Assembly: GCA_002099365.1 (NCBI GenBank) | Contig: MSED01000011.1 | Coordinates: 501,001-565,000 of the forward strand | Direction of reading: 5' to 3' | DNA length: 64,000 bases | Source of the DNA: Phialophora verrucosa | Lineage: Eukaryota > Ascomycota > Eurotiomycetes > Chaetothyriales > Herpotrichiellaceae | Shown: positions 20,567-31,319 of the stretch, piece after piece | Layout: each line of letters opens with the position of its first letter | Position numbering within the stretch: the stretch's first letter is position 1 | Notes under the pieces: generated by a model | The model's input: the letters and a program-made list of their open reading frames with translations, nothing else | Databases searched by the model: none | What the model was told of the DNA's origin: nothing | Position numbers and translations under genes: made by a program

Positions 20567-20935
20567 CTAGGTACGGCCCCCTCCACTGTCATTTGGCTCG
20601 CTGGGATCAGAATTCAATGCCGCGAGGCTCTGGACACGACACACATCATCCACGATTGGCCGTGACAGCGTTGGCGTGCGCAATTCGGTTCTGACTCCGT
20701 TGAAATAAATTCCGCAGCATCCTCTCGAATCGACCACTGTGAGAAGGAGGTCATTTGGTGCAGATGCAGTGCTCTCAGGGTTTGAGCGATAGCCTGCACG
20801 ATCACAGCGGAGATCTGCCTCAAGGTGAGCATTGTCGTTACTCTCTCTACAGAACGATCTAACCGTTGCGTAGATAAGCCGCTCGACTCGCACAGCATCG
20901 TTCCTGGAAATACAGAATCGAATTTTCACCATCAC
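20567..20935 (-). CDS. Hypothetical protein (122 aa)
   Basis: An ATG at 20,935 opens 122 codons (MVKIRFCISRNDAVRVERLI at the start). It has no signal peptide and no motif; the C-terminus is Ser/Asn/Gly-rich. A second overlapping minus frame makes chance coding likely. Confidence 0.2.
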   Translation of the reverse strand: MMVKIRFCISRNDAVRVERLIYATVRSFCRESNDNAHLEADLRCDRAGYRSNPESTASAPNDLLLTVVDSRGCCGIYFNGVRTELRTPTLSRPIVDDVCRVQSLAALNSDPSEPNDSGGGRT

Positions 20936-22012
20936 GGGCGGGTTTGCGTGAGCGTGGGATGATTACCTACGTACTTGCGAGAAAGCTGACGGCGTTTCTG
21001 GAACGCACCTCATCTCAACTACCGGGCGAGACACGATAGGAGAACTTCTCCTACTTCTCCCCCCATTTTATGCGAAAAGCGGCGCCCAAGATCTGGTACA
21101 AATACATAAATAGCTGTGAGAACTCGTCAATGCACGATAATTCACTGGCATACACGTCCCTGGCCTCATCATTAAGAACGGAGCCGGGCCACTTCGCTGG
21201 GCTTGAGCCAAAGTCACATTGTCGATTCCTCGAAGATCTGGAGCGTAAAACTACCGGCAAGTCCTCCAAACTGGCACTCTATGTCGTCACAGGGCAACTG
21301 TCCATTCTTTGGAAGACGTACTCATGAAACCGGTCCAATTAGTCCCCATTTATCGGCCTATCGACGGCCTGCAATGAATACTGTAGGTCTGCTTTTCCTT
21401 GGTCGTCCAACGAAATTCCCGTCCATCATCGGCCGTACTAATTCGACCACACCTTCGCGAATACCCGGGGTCTCAGGAGACACTCTTCTCAAGCGCGGCT
21501 GCCCGTGCCAATCGAGAACAGCCGTTGGTTGACCCTATCGTTGGGCAAGGAATTCATGCTGAGAACACACCTGTGACAGTGGAATGCATTACACGAGGTA
21601 TCAGGGTCGTCTCCCACACTGGCAGAATCTCCTAGTGCCACAGTCAATCTTCCCCATGCCGGCACTTCTTTCGGGGACTCCACGTTGGATAAGCGCTCTC
21701 TCAGGCCTTTTGGAAGGATTCTTATTCAGTCCAGAACCGAGATGCCGGGCTGACAGCGGTCTTCAGCCGGCTTGTGGATCGACCTTCGAGTTCCAGGGGT
21801 CCCAGCGTCTTTCATAAAGACCAGTGTCCTGGATTGTACAAGCCACGCGGTTCACAAGCGGGTACGATGGTCTACCTCCACCTCCAGCCCAGCAGAATGC
21901 GCCACGGTCGTCAAGTCATCTTGGGGTTCCGCCCTTACCCGGCCCTGTGTCTCCAGTACAGGCATCTCTCGTTGCTTCAACGTTGATCATTTGGCGAGAC
22001 AGTTCATGTTCT

Positions 22013-22056
22013 GTCTCAGACGGTGATCTCAGACGGTGATATCTCAGACGTTGATA
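22013..22056 (+). repeat. 13-15-bp imperfect tandem repeat, three units
   Basis: CTCAGACGGTGAT and close variants occur three times in a row. The third unit has one substitution. No gene spans it. Confidence 0.7.
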
Positions 22057-22538
22057 CCTCGCTCGGACCAACCTGGAGACCCAGAAAGCGCGCGGCGATA
22101 GCCGTAAGCCAGGTTTAATAAACGTCGGTCATGGGGAAGCTGTGCTCGCATTCCGAAACCATCAATTCCTAAGGCCATTGTCTAGCCAGGGCACGCCAAT
22201 TGATGCGTCGAACGAAGCCAGAGCGCACGACGTGACCATTCTAGCCCAAGGGGACAATGTAACATCACTCCAACGCTAACACTCCATTTCGAAGCCAGAC
22301 GAGGAGTTGTGGAGCGAGGACAGGCAGCGTGGTCTGATGAAGGGTCTCAGCATGAGGCGACGCGTGCCCGAGATCCTTACAGGTTTGGAGACAGGGATGA
22401 GGCGCTGTTGTCACCTGTCAGAGCCGGCAGCGATGTCAAGGATGGACAGGCCAGACGCGAGGGGCGGACGGAGTACTTGATCGTCGTATGCTCCCACCTC
22501 ATCGACTTCTCAGCTCCTTTCCTTCTTCAATTCTCGCC

Positions 22539-22715
22539 ATGACTCTGACACCGACAACGATTCTTTCAAGACGCCGCTTGGAAGGCTTCACGCGGGACCA
22601 GCTCCATAGCGAGATTGATTCTATTACCTCGACACCACACCTGGCTGTCTCGTGGCACTCGATCTTATCGGGATCCTTGGCCGCTCTAGTCCTCGACGAT
22701 CTCTCTGACCTTTAA
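22539..22715 (+). CDS. Hypothetical small protein (58 aa)
   Basis: An ATG at 22,539 in a good context (TCGCCATGAC), preceded by a CT-rich stretch, opens 58 codons (MTLTPTTILSRRRLEGFTRD...). A promoter-like CT stretch with a start context is typical of a real first exon, but no downstream exon was found. No family is recognised. Confidence 0.25.
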   Translation: MTLTPTTILSRRRLEGFTRDQLHSEIDSITSTPHLAVSWHSILSGSLAALVLDDLSDL

Positions 22716-23092
22716 CATCTCCTAAGCAGAGCTCTGATGATGGCAAGTTTTGGATCGTTGAATCGACAGTCACCAACCAAGTAAGTGGGCTGGATCGATT
22801 TGTCTGGCGGAGGTTGATAGTGTTGACCACTCAGGATTGCTGCTTTAGATTTAGTAGGAGAAGAAAAAGCTTGTTGATAAACTCTATGCTTAGCTTTAGA
22901 ATGCTAAGATACTAGAAGGGGCCGAGCGAGACAACAATGACGCCGACGGCGACGGCGACGACGCTAGCACCCTGATCTAGTACTCGTGCATAGCTTTCGA
23001 TAGCTTCCGCGGGGTTTCGGGGGCGGCAAGAAAGTTGTCAATCATCGTTAATAACTCAATCCGACCTACACATCTAACTGTCGACACTGTTC

Positions 23093-23602
23093 TTGATTAT
23101 CATACGTAAAGTTGCCCGGTCTCTTGCGCCTCGAGCCCTGGACTTTTGGAAGTCTCATCAGTTGCACGTCGTCCCGTGTCCCATCTCCTGGTTTGGCCGA
23201 AACTACGACAGAGGTTCATTTGGGCGCTACAAAGGGGATCCGATTGACCTACAGAAAACCAGACACACCGCCTTGTTTATTAGTGATGACGGCCAGGGAA
23301 TAGGCGACCTACTTCATCTTGATGGCGCAGCCGGCCTCTTTTCGTTTGAAAGGCGGCAGCACGAAAATCCGACAACGAGCAGAACTTTCGTCAAAAAGAT
23401 TTCCGTCGGACCGGTGACCAACAATCCAACCAAACAACGATTGATCGCCAGTATCACTGCTCCGGCTATCAACAGTAGCACGCATTTGTGGAACGGTCAA
23501 AACTGGGTAGGGGATGCTCTTGGACGGTTGGTTGGGGCACAGTGGATCAATCCTCAGACCAAGTCCGACGCGATTGGTTTGATGGCTGAGGACGAGGAAT
23601 AG
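23093..23602 (+). CDS. Uncharacterised fungal protein, 5' end unresolved
   Basis: An open frame of 169 codons ends at 23,602, but its only upstream start codon is a TTG and no ATG occurs until near the C-terminus, so a 5' exon is missing or the gene is truncated. An acceptor-like CTCATCAG at about 23,152-23,159 could start the visible exon. The protein reads RHTALFISDDGQGIGDLLHL, then GLFSFERRQHENPTTSRTFV, then QNWVGDALGRLVGAQWI. This His-containing strand plus NWV-x-x-xL-x-xLV helix recalls a group of fungal conserved proteins of unknown function, some compared with peptidase-like folds. The usual Cys before QNW appears to be Gly here. The function is not known. Confidence 0.45.
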   Translation: MIIIRKVARSLAPRALDFWKSHQLHVVPCPISWFGRNYDRGSFGRYKGDPIDLQKTRHTALFISDDGQGIGDLLHLDGAAGLFSFERRQHENPTTSRTFVKKISVGPVTNNPTKQRLIASITAPAINSSTHLWNGQNWVGDALGRLVGAQWINPQTKSDAIGLMAEDEE

Positions 23603-23712
23603 TGTTGGTATTTCGTGCTTCCGAGTTCATCGCGGTGCTTGTACACGCCAACATTCACGGACCGTGTCTCAGCTTCTATTCCAATAGAGCTTGCATCAGA
23701 CAACTTTCACAC

Positions 23713-24501
23713 TCAATGACGGGTCAGATGTCCTAAAAAGTGGTCCGTCATGAGCTCGACAGGGTAGAGTCTGTCGAATATGACGTCGGCAAAGTCACGG
23801 TAGTCGGCGTACAAGGCTCGGAAGAACTGGACAAACTCCCAGTATTCAGGATACCAGCCGGCGTATTCCCAATCGACGATACCCACGACTCGACCCTCCC
23901 TCACAATGATGTTTGTTGGGCTGAGGTCTCCGTGGGTAAGCACGATCTTGTGGTCCGTGGCGGAAAGAAGGGACTCCAGCATTTTCCGGTAAATGGTCGG
24001 AGTGGTGGACATGGTGTTGCTCAGCAAGAATTCGTTGAAGGCTGCCTCGGTCTGGAATGGGCCTCCTTGGTTCCGACTGCGACGGGGGTCGATTGCCGGG
24101 CCTTGCTCCAGAGATCCAATGTAACTTCCTTCGAGCGAACGTAATTGGATAACAATTGCACGTAACTGCCGAGCATAGCTGAGCTTTTCGTCCTTCGTAA
24201 GTCCGTTCCACACCTTCTCTAATGTGTCTCCCTCTATCCATTCCATCTCGATGAACCCGACGTCTTCGCACTTCCCAGCTGCGTAGACCTTTGGAACAGG
24301 TATGCCTCGACCGGACTTTTGAACGAATGACAGCACTTGCGCCTCTTGAATGTCCACGGCTTCGCCGTATTTGACGACATTGCCTCCGCATCGGAAGGCT
24401 TTTCGACCGAAGGAGTCGAGGAATACCGCAGACGGATTGTTTTGTGCCTCCTCGAAAGCCTTGTCCAGACGTTCTTGAGTCCATCGTTCGTTGATGTCCA
24501 T
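23713..24501 (-). CDS. Aminoglycoside-phosphotransferase-like (APH family) kinase
   Basis: The frame is intact and gives 262 residues from ATG 24,501. It shows kinase-like order: FLDSFGRKAFRCGGNVVKYG (nucleotide-binding N-lobe with the Lys), IPVPKVYAAG, FIEMEWIEGDTLEKVW (hinge), then HGDLSPTNIIV, which is the Brenner motif H-x-D-x-x-x-x-N, and GIVDWEYAGWYPEYWEF, which holds the metal-binding Asp. All catalytic positions are present. Fungal members are numerous and mostly without known substrate; antibiotic resistance should not be assumed. The frame stays open upstream to an excellent acceptor (CTCTCTCTTTAG ending 24,603), with a branch-like CCTAAAC. A tiny first exon from ATG 24,682 with a 70-nt intron would therefore extend the N-terminus by about 37 residues. 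Confidence 0.85.
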   Translation of the reverse strand: MDINERWTQERLDKAFEEAQNNPSAVFLDSFGRKAFRCGGNVVKYGEAVDIQEAQVLSFVQKSGRGIPVPKVYAAGKCEDVGFIEMEWIEGDTLEKVWNGLTKDEKLSYARQLRAIVIQLRSLEGSYIGSLEQGPAIDPRRSRNQGGPFQTEAAFNEFLLSNTMSTTPTIYRKMLESLLSATDHKIVLTHGDLSPTNIIVREGRVVGIVDWEYAGWYPEYWEFVQFFRALYADYRDFADVIFDRLYPVELMTDHFLGHLTRH

Positions 24502-25077
24502 CGAAACAGATGGCACGTCCAGGTCTGAGGAGGAAGAGGGAGAACGGACAGGACGTGCGCGTTTGACCGGGCGATCTGGCCGTTGCGGGATCGGAGGGAG
24601 CACTAAAGAGAGAGCAAGAGTTTAGGATAGTACAGCCAGAAATGCAGGACTCAGAAGTGTACCACACGATACGATAGCGCATGTGCCGGAGCCAAGGTGA
24701 AGGTTGCAGTGGTAATGACAATGTACGTAGGATGAGGACGTCGTCGAGAGACTCGTTTTTGGTGTGAGGACTGGTGTTGCACGTGCTTGTCCTGGTTCAC
24801 GGTAGGGCAGGTTTCAAATACGTGGTGCCAAAGAAGCTGGTCAACCAATCATGTGAGACCGACGGATGAGGGTGGCCGCCCAAAGAAAATTGCAATACGT
24901 GTGATTATAGAGCTCCGAACGGCTCTCCCATTTTGCGATGTACTGTAGGTACTTCGAGTGCAGGAGCAAAGCCTGGGAGAAAACTGGCGCGCAAAGTGCC
25001 AAGCCTCGGTGCGGGGTACTGTCGCCCAGATTCTATCGACGTCCGCAGTCTGAACGCGTTCTCTGCCTTCTCTCAAC

Positions 25078-25911
25078 ATGTCCACTTACAATCCCATAAC
25101 AGCCGCGAATTAGGTCTGATAACTATTCACGAAACGCCGCCGCCGACGCCGCCGCCGAAGGTCGAGCTGATGAACTCGCTCGCCTCCTAAAACACCGTCC
25201 GCCCTCTCCGAATGAATTGAAGGGGCTGGCCTTCCTCGCGTCCGAGTCCAAATCTCTGCCAACTCTCCAGGTTCTTCTCGATAATGGCTGGGATATCAAT
25301 ACGCCTGAGAGCTACTGTGATCCACCATCTCTAGGGTGAGCACATCAAGAGAAAGGGCACTGTTCTATGCTGAACGATATAGGCGCGCCATCCAGGCAGG
25401 TGCCGATGAAGACGTCGTTCGATGGTTTCTTGCCCACGACGCGAATCCCAACGCGTTCGCTACAAAATATAAAACGACGCCGCTGTCGCGTGCCGTCCAA
25501 TACGCGCCTCCGAGAATTGTCCAGCTTCTTCTAGATTGTGGTGGCTCTGCGACAACAGGCGAATTGATCTGGTTCGCTTGTCAAAGAGAAGCGGGAGACC
25601 CGGACGCGTTGAAAATCCTCGAACTATTGTACGCCAGAGGTGCACCAGTCGATAAAGTTCTTTTCGCAGACTTTCATGAGCTTCAAGATGTGTCGATGTT
25701 CCATGGAACACCTCTGTGGGAGTCCATTGGGAAGGGTGACGTTGCCAGAGTACAGTTCCTCCTGAATCGTGGTGCGTGTCTACATGCCAAAAAGCCAGGC
25801 CTGGATATATCGCCGCTCGAGAAAGCAAGGAAGTGCGGAAATGCGGAACTTGCTAATATAGTATCGCAGGTAACCGCAAACGTGATACCGCATGCGAAAG
25901 TCGGATGTTGA
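25078..25911 (+). pseudogene. Ankyrin-repeat protein with one frameshift
   Basis: An ATG at 25,078 follows a CT-rich leader. Exon 1 reaches 25,335, the intron is 25,336-25,382 (GTGAGC, branch GCTGAAC, acceptor ATATAG; 47 nt) and exon 2 runs 25,383-25,911, with matching phase. The protein shows ankyrin-type repeats: ARLLKHRP with TLQVLLDNGWDINTP, then DVVRWFLAHDANPNAF with TPLSRAVQYAPPRIVQLLLD, then LKILELLYARGAPVD, then TPLWESIGKGDVARVQFLLN. The total is about 260 residues. Ankyrin arrays bind other proteins; the partner is unknown. The initial frame stops at TAG 25,111. One extra base there restores the long frame, so either the gene is disabled at its N-terminus or translation starts elsewhere. 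Apart from that the gene looks sound. Confidence 0.7.
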
Positions 25912-26310
25912 AGAGAGCGCATTGAAGGTGCATGAGAAGGCCTCGAAAGGTGGACAGGATGGATAATCTAAAATGGAGTGAAAGAAGAAACAGCCAAGCG
26001 ACCTTTGCGCTTCCCTTTGATCTTCATGTCGCACAACATCACTAGGCGGTGACGACCTCACGCGACGCAGACCGGCTCACGACGACATTCCATCATACAA
26101 CCTTGCCCCATATTACTGGCTCCCCTATCGCGCTTCATTCCAAAGTCATCATTGACTTGCCAAATTCTTTCCCGCGAACTGCACCTCAAAGGAAGACGCA
26201 AACTTTCTGGCGCGGCGAGCAATCTTCGCCCGCGGCAGAACATCAGCCAAACAAAGACAAATATGCGTCAACCCATCTGCACCGGAACAACAGCTGGAGA
26301 TAGCACCACC

Positions 26311-27773
26311 ATGGCCTCGCGGTCGTCTTTTAGGTCACGAAATCAATCTTTTCCATCTTCTTGTCTTCCTTCACGCCTACCATCTCAGCAGACCCAGTAT
26401 TTAACTGCTGAAGACCTTGAACGCAGATACCGGGAAGCCTTCATTGTGAGACACCTGCCACCTGAGGCTAAGGACATGGAATCCAACAATACTTCCCAAA
26501 CAACACCTACGCACCGCGCTCAATACCCTTCAATCAGCTCTGACTTACCTTCTCCTCAACCATTCCGGCTGCTGTTCGGAGGAGTTACTGCAAGTGAAAG
26601 TGATCCAGGAAAGCTGTCCAAATTCCACGGTCTTGAGAATGATGCCCATTTCTCCGAGGAAGAAGCTGAACTCTCCGACATCCGGCAATCATTGGGAGGA
26701 CTCACGGTAAGTTCTACCTTACACGTACAGTGTCATGACAAACTAACGCCGTTTCAGAAATTCACACAGATGATGAAGTCTGGTCTTGCGGCTGTCTCTT
26801 TGAAGATTTCCGATCTAAACACAAACGCTCCACTCGGAGTAACAAATTGACTTTCCGGCTTCCTTTTCGGCAAGGACGCAATCATCACCAGCGCTCATTT
26901 CACCGAATGGCCAACCACCTGGGAACCCTTCAAGCACTAGCGCGGCAATATGTTTCGGGGGGAGTGGTATATTCGAAGCGCGTTAAGTGAGAAAGATCAA
27001 ACAAAGTGGTGTACAATTCGAGACCTTCAATCTCAAACTTGTGGCGCTTCACCTTCGGTGGGATCTCGCTGTGTTTTCTATCATGACGAGGCCTTGCGGG
27101 GACGATGGAAACGAGACTATTAGTGGAGATCAGATCATGTTTGTGGGTCAGAGCCATGAATTCAGCTCATGCAAGGATTGGTGGTCGGTTGGATACAACA
27201 GCCTTCATGACGAGGTCTCGTTTAACCTTCTCTAGACAACTTCTTTCAGAGATAGTCCCCTTTAACACGTAATATGATTGAGCAGCAGCATCGCTACCCC
27301 CCCACCTATGGAGAGTTTCCTCAAGGCCGGCGAGAGGACTGTCAGTTTCGGGAAGATCAAGTACTCACCGGAACTCCGAAAGAAGGCAAGCTCGTGTTTC
27401 ATCAACCTCAGTTCATGGCATGGCCGATCCGGCGGAATGGTTTGTTCTCAGGCAAACGGCATTGTCAAAGTCTGCGGCGTCATATCTGGGGGGAATGCTG
27501 AGAGAGATACTAATAACGGTCCTCCTCACAGAGGAGATGAAGGATTGGTTCACTGCGGTAGTCTTCGAACGTCAGGACGCTCTGGACAAGGACTGCTGCA
27601 AGTTTCTCAAGTGTTTCGTCATGTCCACCAGTGGCGTCGCCGCTGCCAAGTCAATAGCACTTTCAGGTGCCGATCTCACAGCTCTACCACAAGGTATCGA
27701 CCCCGATGTGCAAATGACCATGGATGCCAGTATGGGAGATCCGAACATCAATGCTGCTTCTTCAGGACAGTAA
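26311..27773 (+). pseudogene. Trypsin-like serine peptidase-domain protein, broken
   Basis: ATG 26,311 has an ideal context (CCACCATGG). The N-terminal 130 residues are Ser/Pro-rich with LTAEDLERRYREAFIVRHLP. An intron at 26,707-26,757 (GTAAGT, ACTAAC, TTTCAG; 51 nt) is clear. Then the three elements of a chymotrypsin fold appear in order and with normal spacing: GFLFGKDAIITSAHF (His, codon 26,896), RWDLAVF (Asp, codon 27,062) and WHGRSGGMVC (Ser, codon 27,428) followed by VKVCGVISGG. They lie in different frames, with TGA at 26,848 and a frame change near 27,520, after which LLTEEMKDWFTAVVF runs to the stop at 27,773. Similar fungal proteins are intracellular and uncharacterised; no signal peptide is visible. 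The peptidase call is from motif spacing; the broken state is clear. Confidence 0.6.
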
Positions 27774-28796
27774 TTGAGGCTTTCAGACTGGGCGAGGTGT
27801 TGTTACTGCACGAGATGCTTGGTACGACGAAGGATGGAGCTCAAGGCTAAGGTCGATATGTACATGATGGGCGAAAGTCTTCATGAGTTGAGCGTGATGA
27901 TTTCATCCGTGTCTTCTTGAGAGAGCACCAGTGTGAGGATAGTCAACCTTTGCTAGCTTCGAGCTCAAGCCATCACTTTGGCTTGGGCGTTCAAGGCCAT
28001 CGGAGGAGCCGTCAGAAGTCACGCAGATTGAGTTGAGCACTGCACAAGGTTTGACCGAAGCACGGTGCGTTGCTGATCAATGATATAGCATGAGACGCTG
28101 AAAATGATGTAGCTGACAATCAGATGTGGCCTGAATTTGCGTGACGGGCCGCGAAAGGCGACGATTCAGGCTTCGCACGAGGGAATCCGCCTGACTGCGA
28201 CTCACAGAAGGCAAATGGCACTTTTGTCGACGCACCTCATTCGTCATGTTTGAGGTTGGACAAAATTTCCAGCCAGCTGGGCACCATGAGAGCTGTGATG
28301 GGGCTCGGACACGCGCCTCTTTGGGGCTGATGTCCACGCCGGGGCGCATTGTCCAGGGTGAATTTGAGACTCGCCATCCACTGAGAGGAGTAGGGATGCT
28401 CCTCACTGGCAAGGATTGCGGACCACTCTGTCAAAAGATCAGCCGACGTTGGAACTCGTTCTGTTTCGAGGCATGATCCGAGGATTGTGATCTCTCCTGC
28501 TCCCTGGCAGTGAAGGGACTTAGGCCGAGTGTCAAACGAAAAGGGCGAGACGAAAAGGGCGAGACGAAAAGGGCGAAACGAAAGCGGTCACACACGAACT
28601 GGCCAACATCATCCCCACTGATCGATTGTCAATCTTTGCGTCGAGCAATCCGTTATCGGCAACGGCCTGACATGGAAAGGCGGATGGATTCTGAGCCCGA
28701 GGTCCAGCGCCTGGAGGTGTAATTCACCAGGCTGGGATTGCCCGGCACCAGTCGATGAGTTCATCCACTGTGAGGACCGTGCTCTGCCTAACTATA
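27774..28796. other. Intergenic with one minisatellite
   Basis: No gene is recognised. A Lys/Arg-rich frame at 28,510-28,722 starts at GTG and owes its composition to the 14-bp repeat at 28,536-28,577. A 111-codon minus frame at 28,077-28,412 shows no motif. Confidence 0.35.
28536..28577 (+). repeat. 14-bp minisatellite, three units plus a partial one
   Basis: ACGAAAAGGGCGAG repeats at 28,536, 28,550 and 28,564 (last base changed), followed by a partial diverged unit. The array is purine-rich on the plus strand. Confidence 0.85.
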
Positions 28797-30903
28797 TTAT
28801 GGCCGCACAGACTGCCACGTTGGCCATCATATCTTCCTTCTCAGCACAATTTACCCCATCGCTGCTTGATGCGGACAGTTTCAGACATGGATAACACCAT
28901 CTTCGAAGATCCCTCCAGCAGGCTCCAGAAGCCCTCGAGGCGCAATTTGTGCTCGACGTCAGATGCGCTCGCCTTGACACAACCACCATCGCCCAGGTAC
29001 GACTCGGCGAGCGCGATGGTCGACGAAGGAATACAACAGCTTCTGCGCCCTCTTGTCGATCCGGTGAGCCGTGCTGGTAAGTGTCGATCTCGCCTGATGA
29101 GGCACAGACAATAGCATCACTGACAGGTTGAACGCAGAACCTATCATGGCGGCCAATTCTCCGGCGGCACGTCACGCCGAGAAGTGAACCAGGGGCTTGA
29201 AGCGCGCTCCGAGGAGACCACAGCCACCACGGCCAGTGATTGGAAGTCAGCATTGTTCTGTCGGGACTTCGTGCTCGATCCGTCCACCATCGAGAATTTG
29301 ACAGGCGACCCAGATAGCCTGTTTTCGAGTCCTGAGCCTGAATTGGAAGATCGTCTTGCTAATAAATCTGCTCCGGCAAGTGCGATCGGTGACGAGGAGC
29401 GTGGAAAAGGTGAGTGATATAATTTCTAGTCAATCTAGCCTCGGACTGAGACTTGCGCAGGCGCAAAACGAACTCGTGCTCGAACATAGTGAGTCTTGAA
29501 GCGCAGGAGCCATCCGAGTGGCCTTTGCTGACCTCTAACCCGACCACTCCGAGTCTCGAGTCGAGACATCCCGATTCTACATCGACCCAGCAATTGGGCA
29601 TACCCGAACTTGGCCAGGTTACGGGCTTCCTTGGACAAGGCCGGTCTTCTCTTCTCCAGTACCTAATCCGCCACGAGACATCCGGGCTGCCAGGCCAAAG
29701 GTGGCCACCAACCAATACGAATGGGAGTCTGGACACGTTGCGCCGCACCGCCAAAGACGAATGTGTCATACGTCGGAGGTAGTGACCACGAGTCTGACTC
29801 AGAGCTACCTCGAACAGCTCCCAGGCAAATGACGGCTGATGTTCCAGCGCTGGCCCCGGTGTGTCGGAAGCTGTCCAGACCTCTGCGTCCCGAGGTCCTT
29901 GTCCCACATCGTCCTTCCAGAGTCCCATCCCAACCACTATCCTCTCCGAACGACGATCGTCCAATTCCGCGCCAGAGTCGTGTAGAGAACCCTCCAGCCA
30001 AGAAGTCTGGTGAATTGCAAGAGGTCCAGCCTCGTGTCGGGTACAAGCGGCACCTCTCTGACGGAAATGACCCAAATTCACGAGCTCCGCGACGGTCGCG
30101 TGTCAGACGCCGCCTCGAGCCGGTGAGCAGCGCCCGCAAGCGACTGGACCTGGTTGGATATTTGTCCGAAGCACCCAGCGATGATTGGGGTTTGGAACAA
30201 CAGAGGTCGAGAGACTGTCGCCGTTCAATCGATCGGCGAGCTCGACGATCCGCTCGTCGATTCCGATGGAACTCGACCAGACGCTGTGCAGACCAGTCAT
30301 AGACAGAAGATTTCTCTCACAAGAAGTTGCCCGATGCCAGGAACTGCTGGCGGTGACGGTGCGACCGTGGAGCATGGTAAAATCACTTGTTCGATGCAGA
30401 CAAAGGTGCAACCCGTGACCATGGCCGACGCCGCTTTTGTCACGGCTTTCGTCGAGGATCCAGTCGAGCTCAGAGCTTTGCTCGAGTGTCCGACGGTCTA
30501 GGCTCGTGGTCCTGGTTTCTTAAGCATACAAACAAGATTAGCGAATATTACGGTGAGTTCAACCACGGTCAACTTGTGGCTGGTGACTGCCACTCTATCG
30601 TGGGTCGACGACCGCGCGCTCCCCGTGGTAGGCGGCACCGCACCCGACTTGCACGATCGTCCGTCCACAGCAGGGGTTCTGGCAGCGAGTACAACACCAG
30701 CAACGACGAGAAGCAAATCAGATCAATCAAGAGAGGCCAGTGGACAGAAAAGGAAGATGACATTTTGAGAAGACGGAGGCGCATCGGTAAGCCATGGTCG
30801 TGGATTGTTGACCAGTTTCTCGATCGGACAGGGGCGGCGGTGAGGTTATACTGGTCCGCGGTTCTTGTGCCGCGAGAGTCGATAGCTGGAATCAAGGCTT
30901 GAA
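28797..30903 (+). pseudogene. Myb/SANT-like DNA-binding protein, exon structure unresolved or frameshifted
   Basis: The 3' part (about 30,721-30,860) encodes RGQWTEKEDDILRRRRRIGK, then PWSWIVDQFLDRTGAAVRLY and a closing Trp. This is a single Myb/SANT-like helix-turn-helix with the expected Trp spacing and a GRT-like DRT-x-x-AVR motif, as in many fungal one-repeat Myb proteins that bind DNA or chromatin. Upstream frames are Ser/Pro/Arg-rich and disordered. Good introns exist at 29,077-29,137 (GTAAGT, CACTGAC, CGCAG) and 29,410-29,460 (GTGAGT, ACTGAGAC, GCGCAG). However, the exons between them join only with a one-base frame change near 29,183, and further changes are needed toward the Myb exon. 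One decayed gene is the simplest reading; two neighbouring genes are possible. Confidence 0.45.
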
Positions 30904-31020
30904 AGTAGGGTGAGGCATTTTTAGTGGATTTAGAAGGAGAGGTTTTCCATCGTGACAAACGTTATCAGCTGTGGAACTGTAAACTCGGAGAGGAGTTGAG
31001 AACTAGATCTAAAGACCAGC

Positions 31021-31056
31021 GTACCTTAGCTGTATACTGTACCTTAGCTGTATACT
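31021..31056 (+). repeat. Perfect 18-bp tandem duplication
   Basis: GTACCTTAGCTGTATACT occurs twice in a row about 100 bp before the AT-rich compartment. No gene overlaps it. Confidence 0.9.
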
Positions 31057-31154
31057 ACAGCTTCGTACATGTCGGCGCCTAACAGGAAAATGTCTTTATC
31101 GTGTTCGTAAATGTGTACAATCAGCTACCCGAACGAGGTCTCGTAGATCCATGG

Positions 31155-31319
31155 TGAACTGGGGAGCGGCTTTATTACCCACGGGTGAAGGATCGTACGG
31201 CGGCAGGCACAGCCTCTTTCGTCCCTAGCATACTATATAGTAATGAACAGCTTCATAAAAGGTGTTACACATTTCATGACCTATAATATATATATATATT
31301 AAATATTTATAACTACTCT
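31155..31319 (-). mobile_element. Truncated, little-mutated LTR of element X
   Basis: The sequence starts at TGAACTGGGG (the inverted LTR end, ...AGTTCA) and matches positions 59,650-59,816 of LTR C along its length. This copy keeps CpA and TpG where the others have TpA, for example GGCAGGCACAGCC against GGTAGGCACTACC, and CTTCATAAA against CTTTATAAA. It therefore shows the LTR before RIP. After about 165 of 299 bp it stops abruptly at ACTACTCT and the satellite begins. The external flank is ordinary-composition DNA. Confidence 0.85.

Larger units (their letters stand above)
19393..22538. other. Long stretch without a recognised gene
   Basis: Three kilobases hold only short, overlapping frames. 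The best are a minus-strand reading ending near 19,517 (LSPFTKSIRGLSGP, then VAYRNSHRLIDFVRRD), which looks like the C-terminus of a lost gene, and the 122-codon minus frame at 20,567-20,935, listed separately. No RNA gene or transposon was identified. Confidence 0.35.

Noticed and set aside
23740..24144. 134-codon plus-strand frame opposite the APH kinase
   Set aside because: It is a shadow of a strong minus-strand coding frame with an intact catalytic motif.
23713..24501. Calling the APH-like kinase an antibiotic-resistance gene
   Set aside because: Fungal APH-fold proteins are numerous with unknown substrates; the motifs show the fold, not the substrate.
24502..24603. GTG start for a 296-residue APH protein
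   Set aside because: Eukaryotic initiation at GTG is not credible here; the ATG at 24,501 or a spliced upstream exon fits better.
1..31150. tRNA or rRNA genes
   Set aside because: No cloverleaf with A and B boxes or rRNA-like stretch was noticed by eye; a covariance search could still find one.
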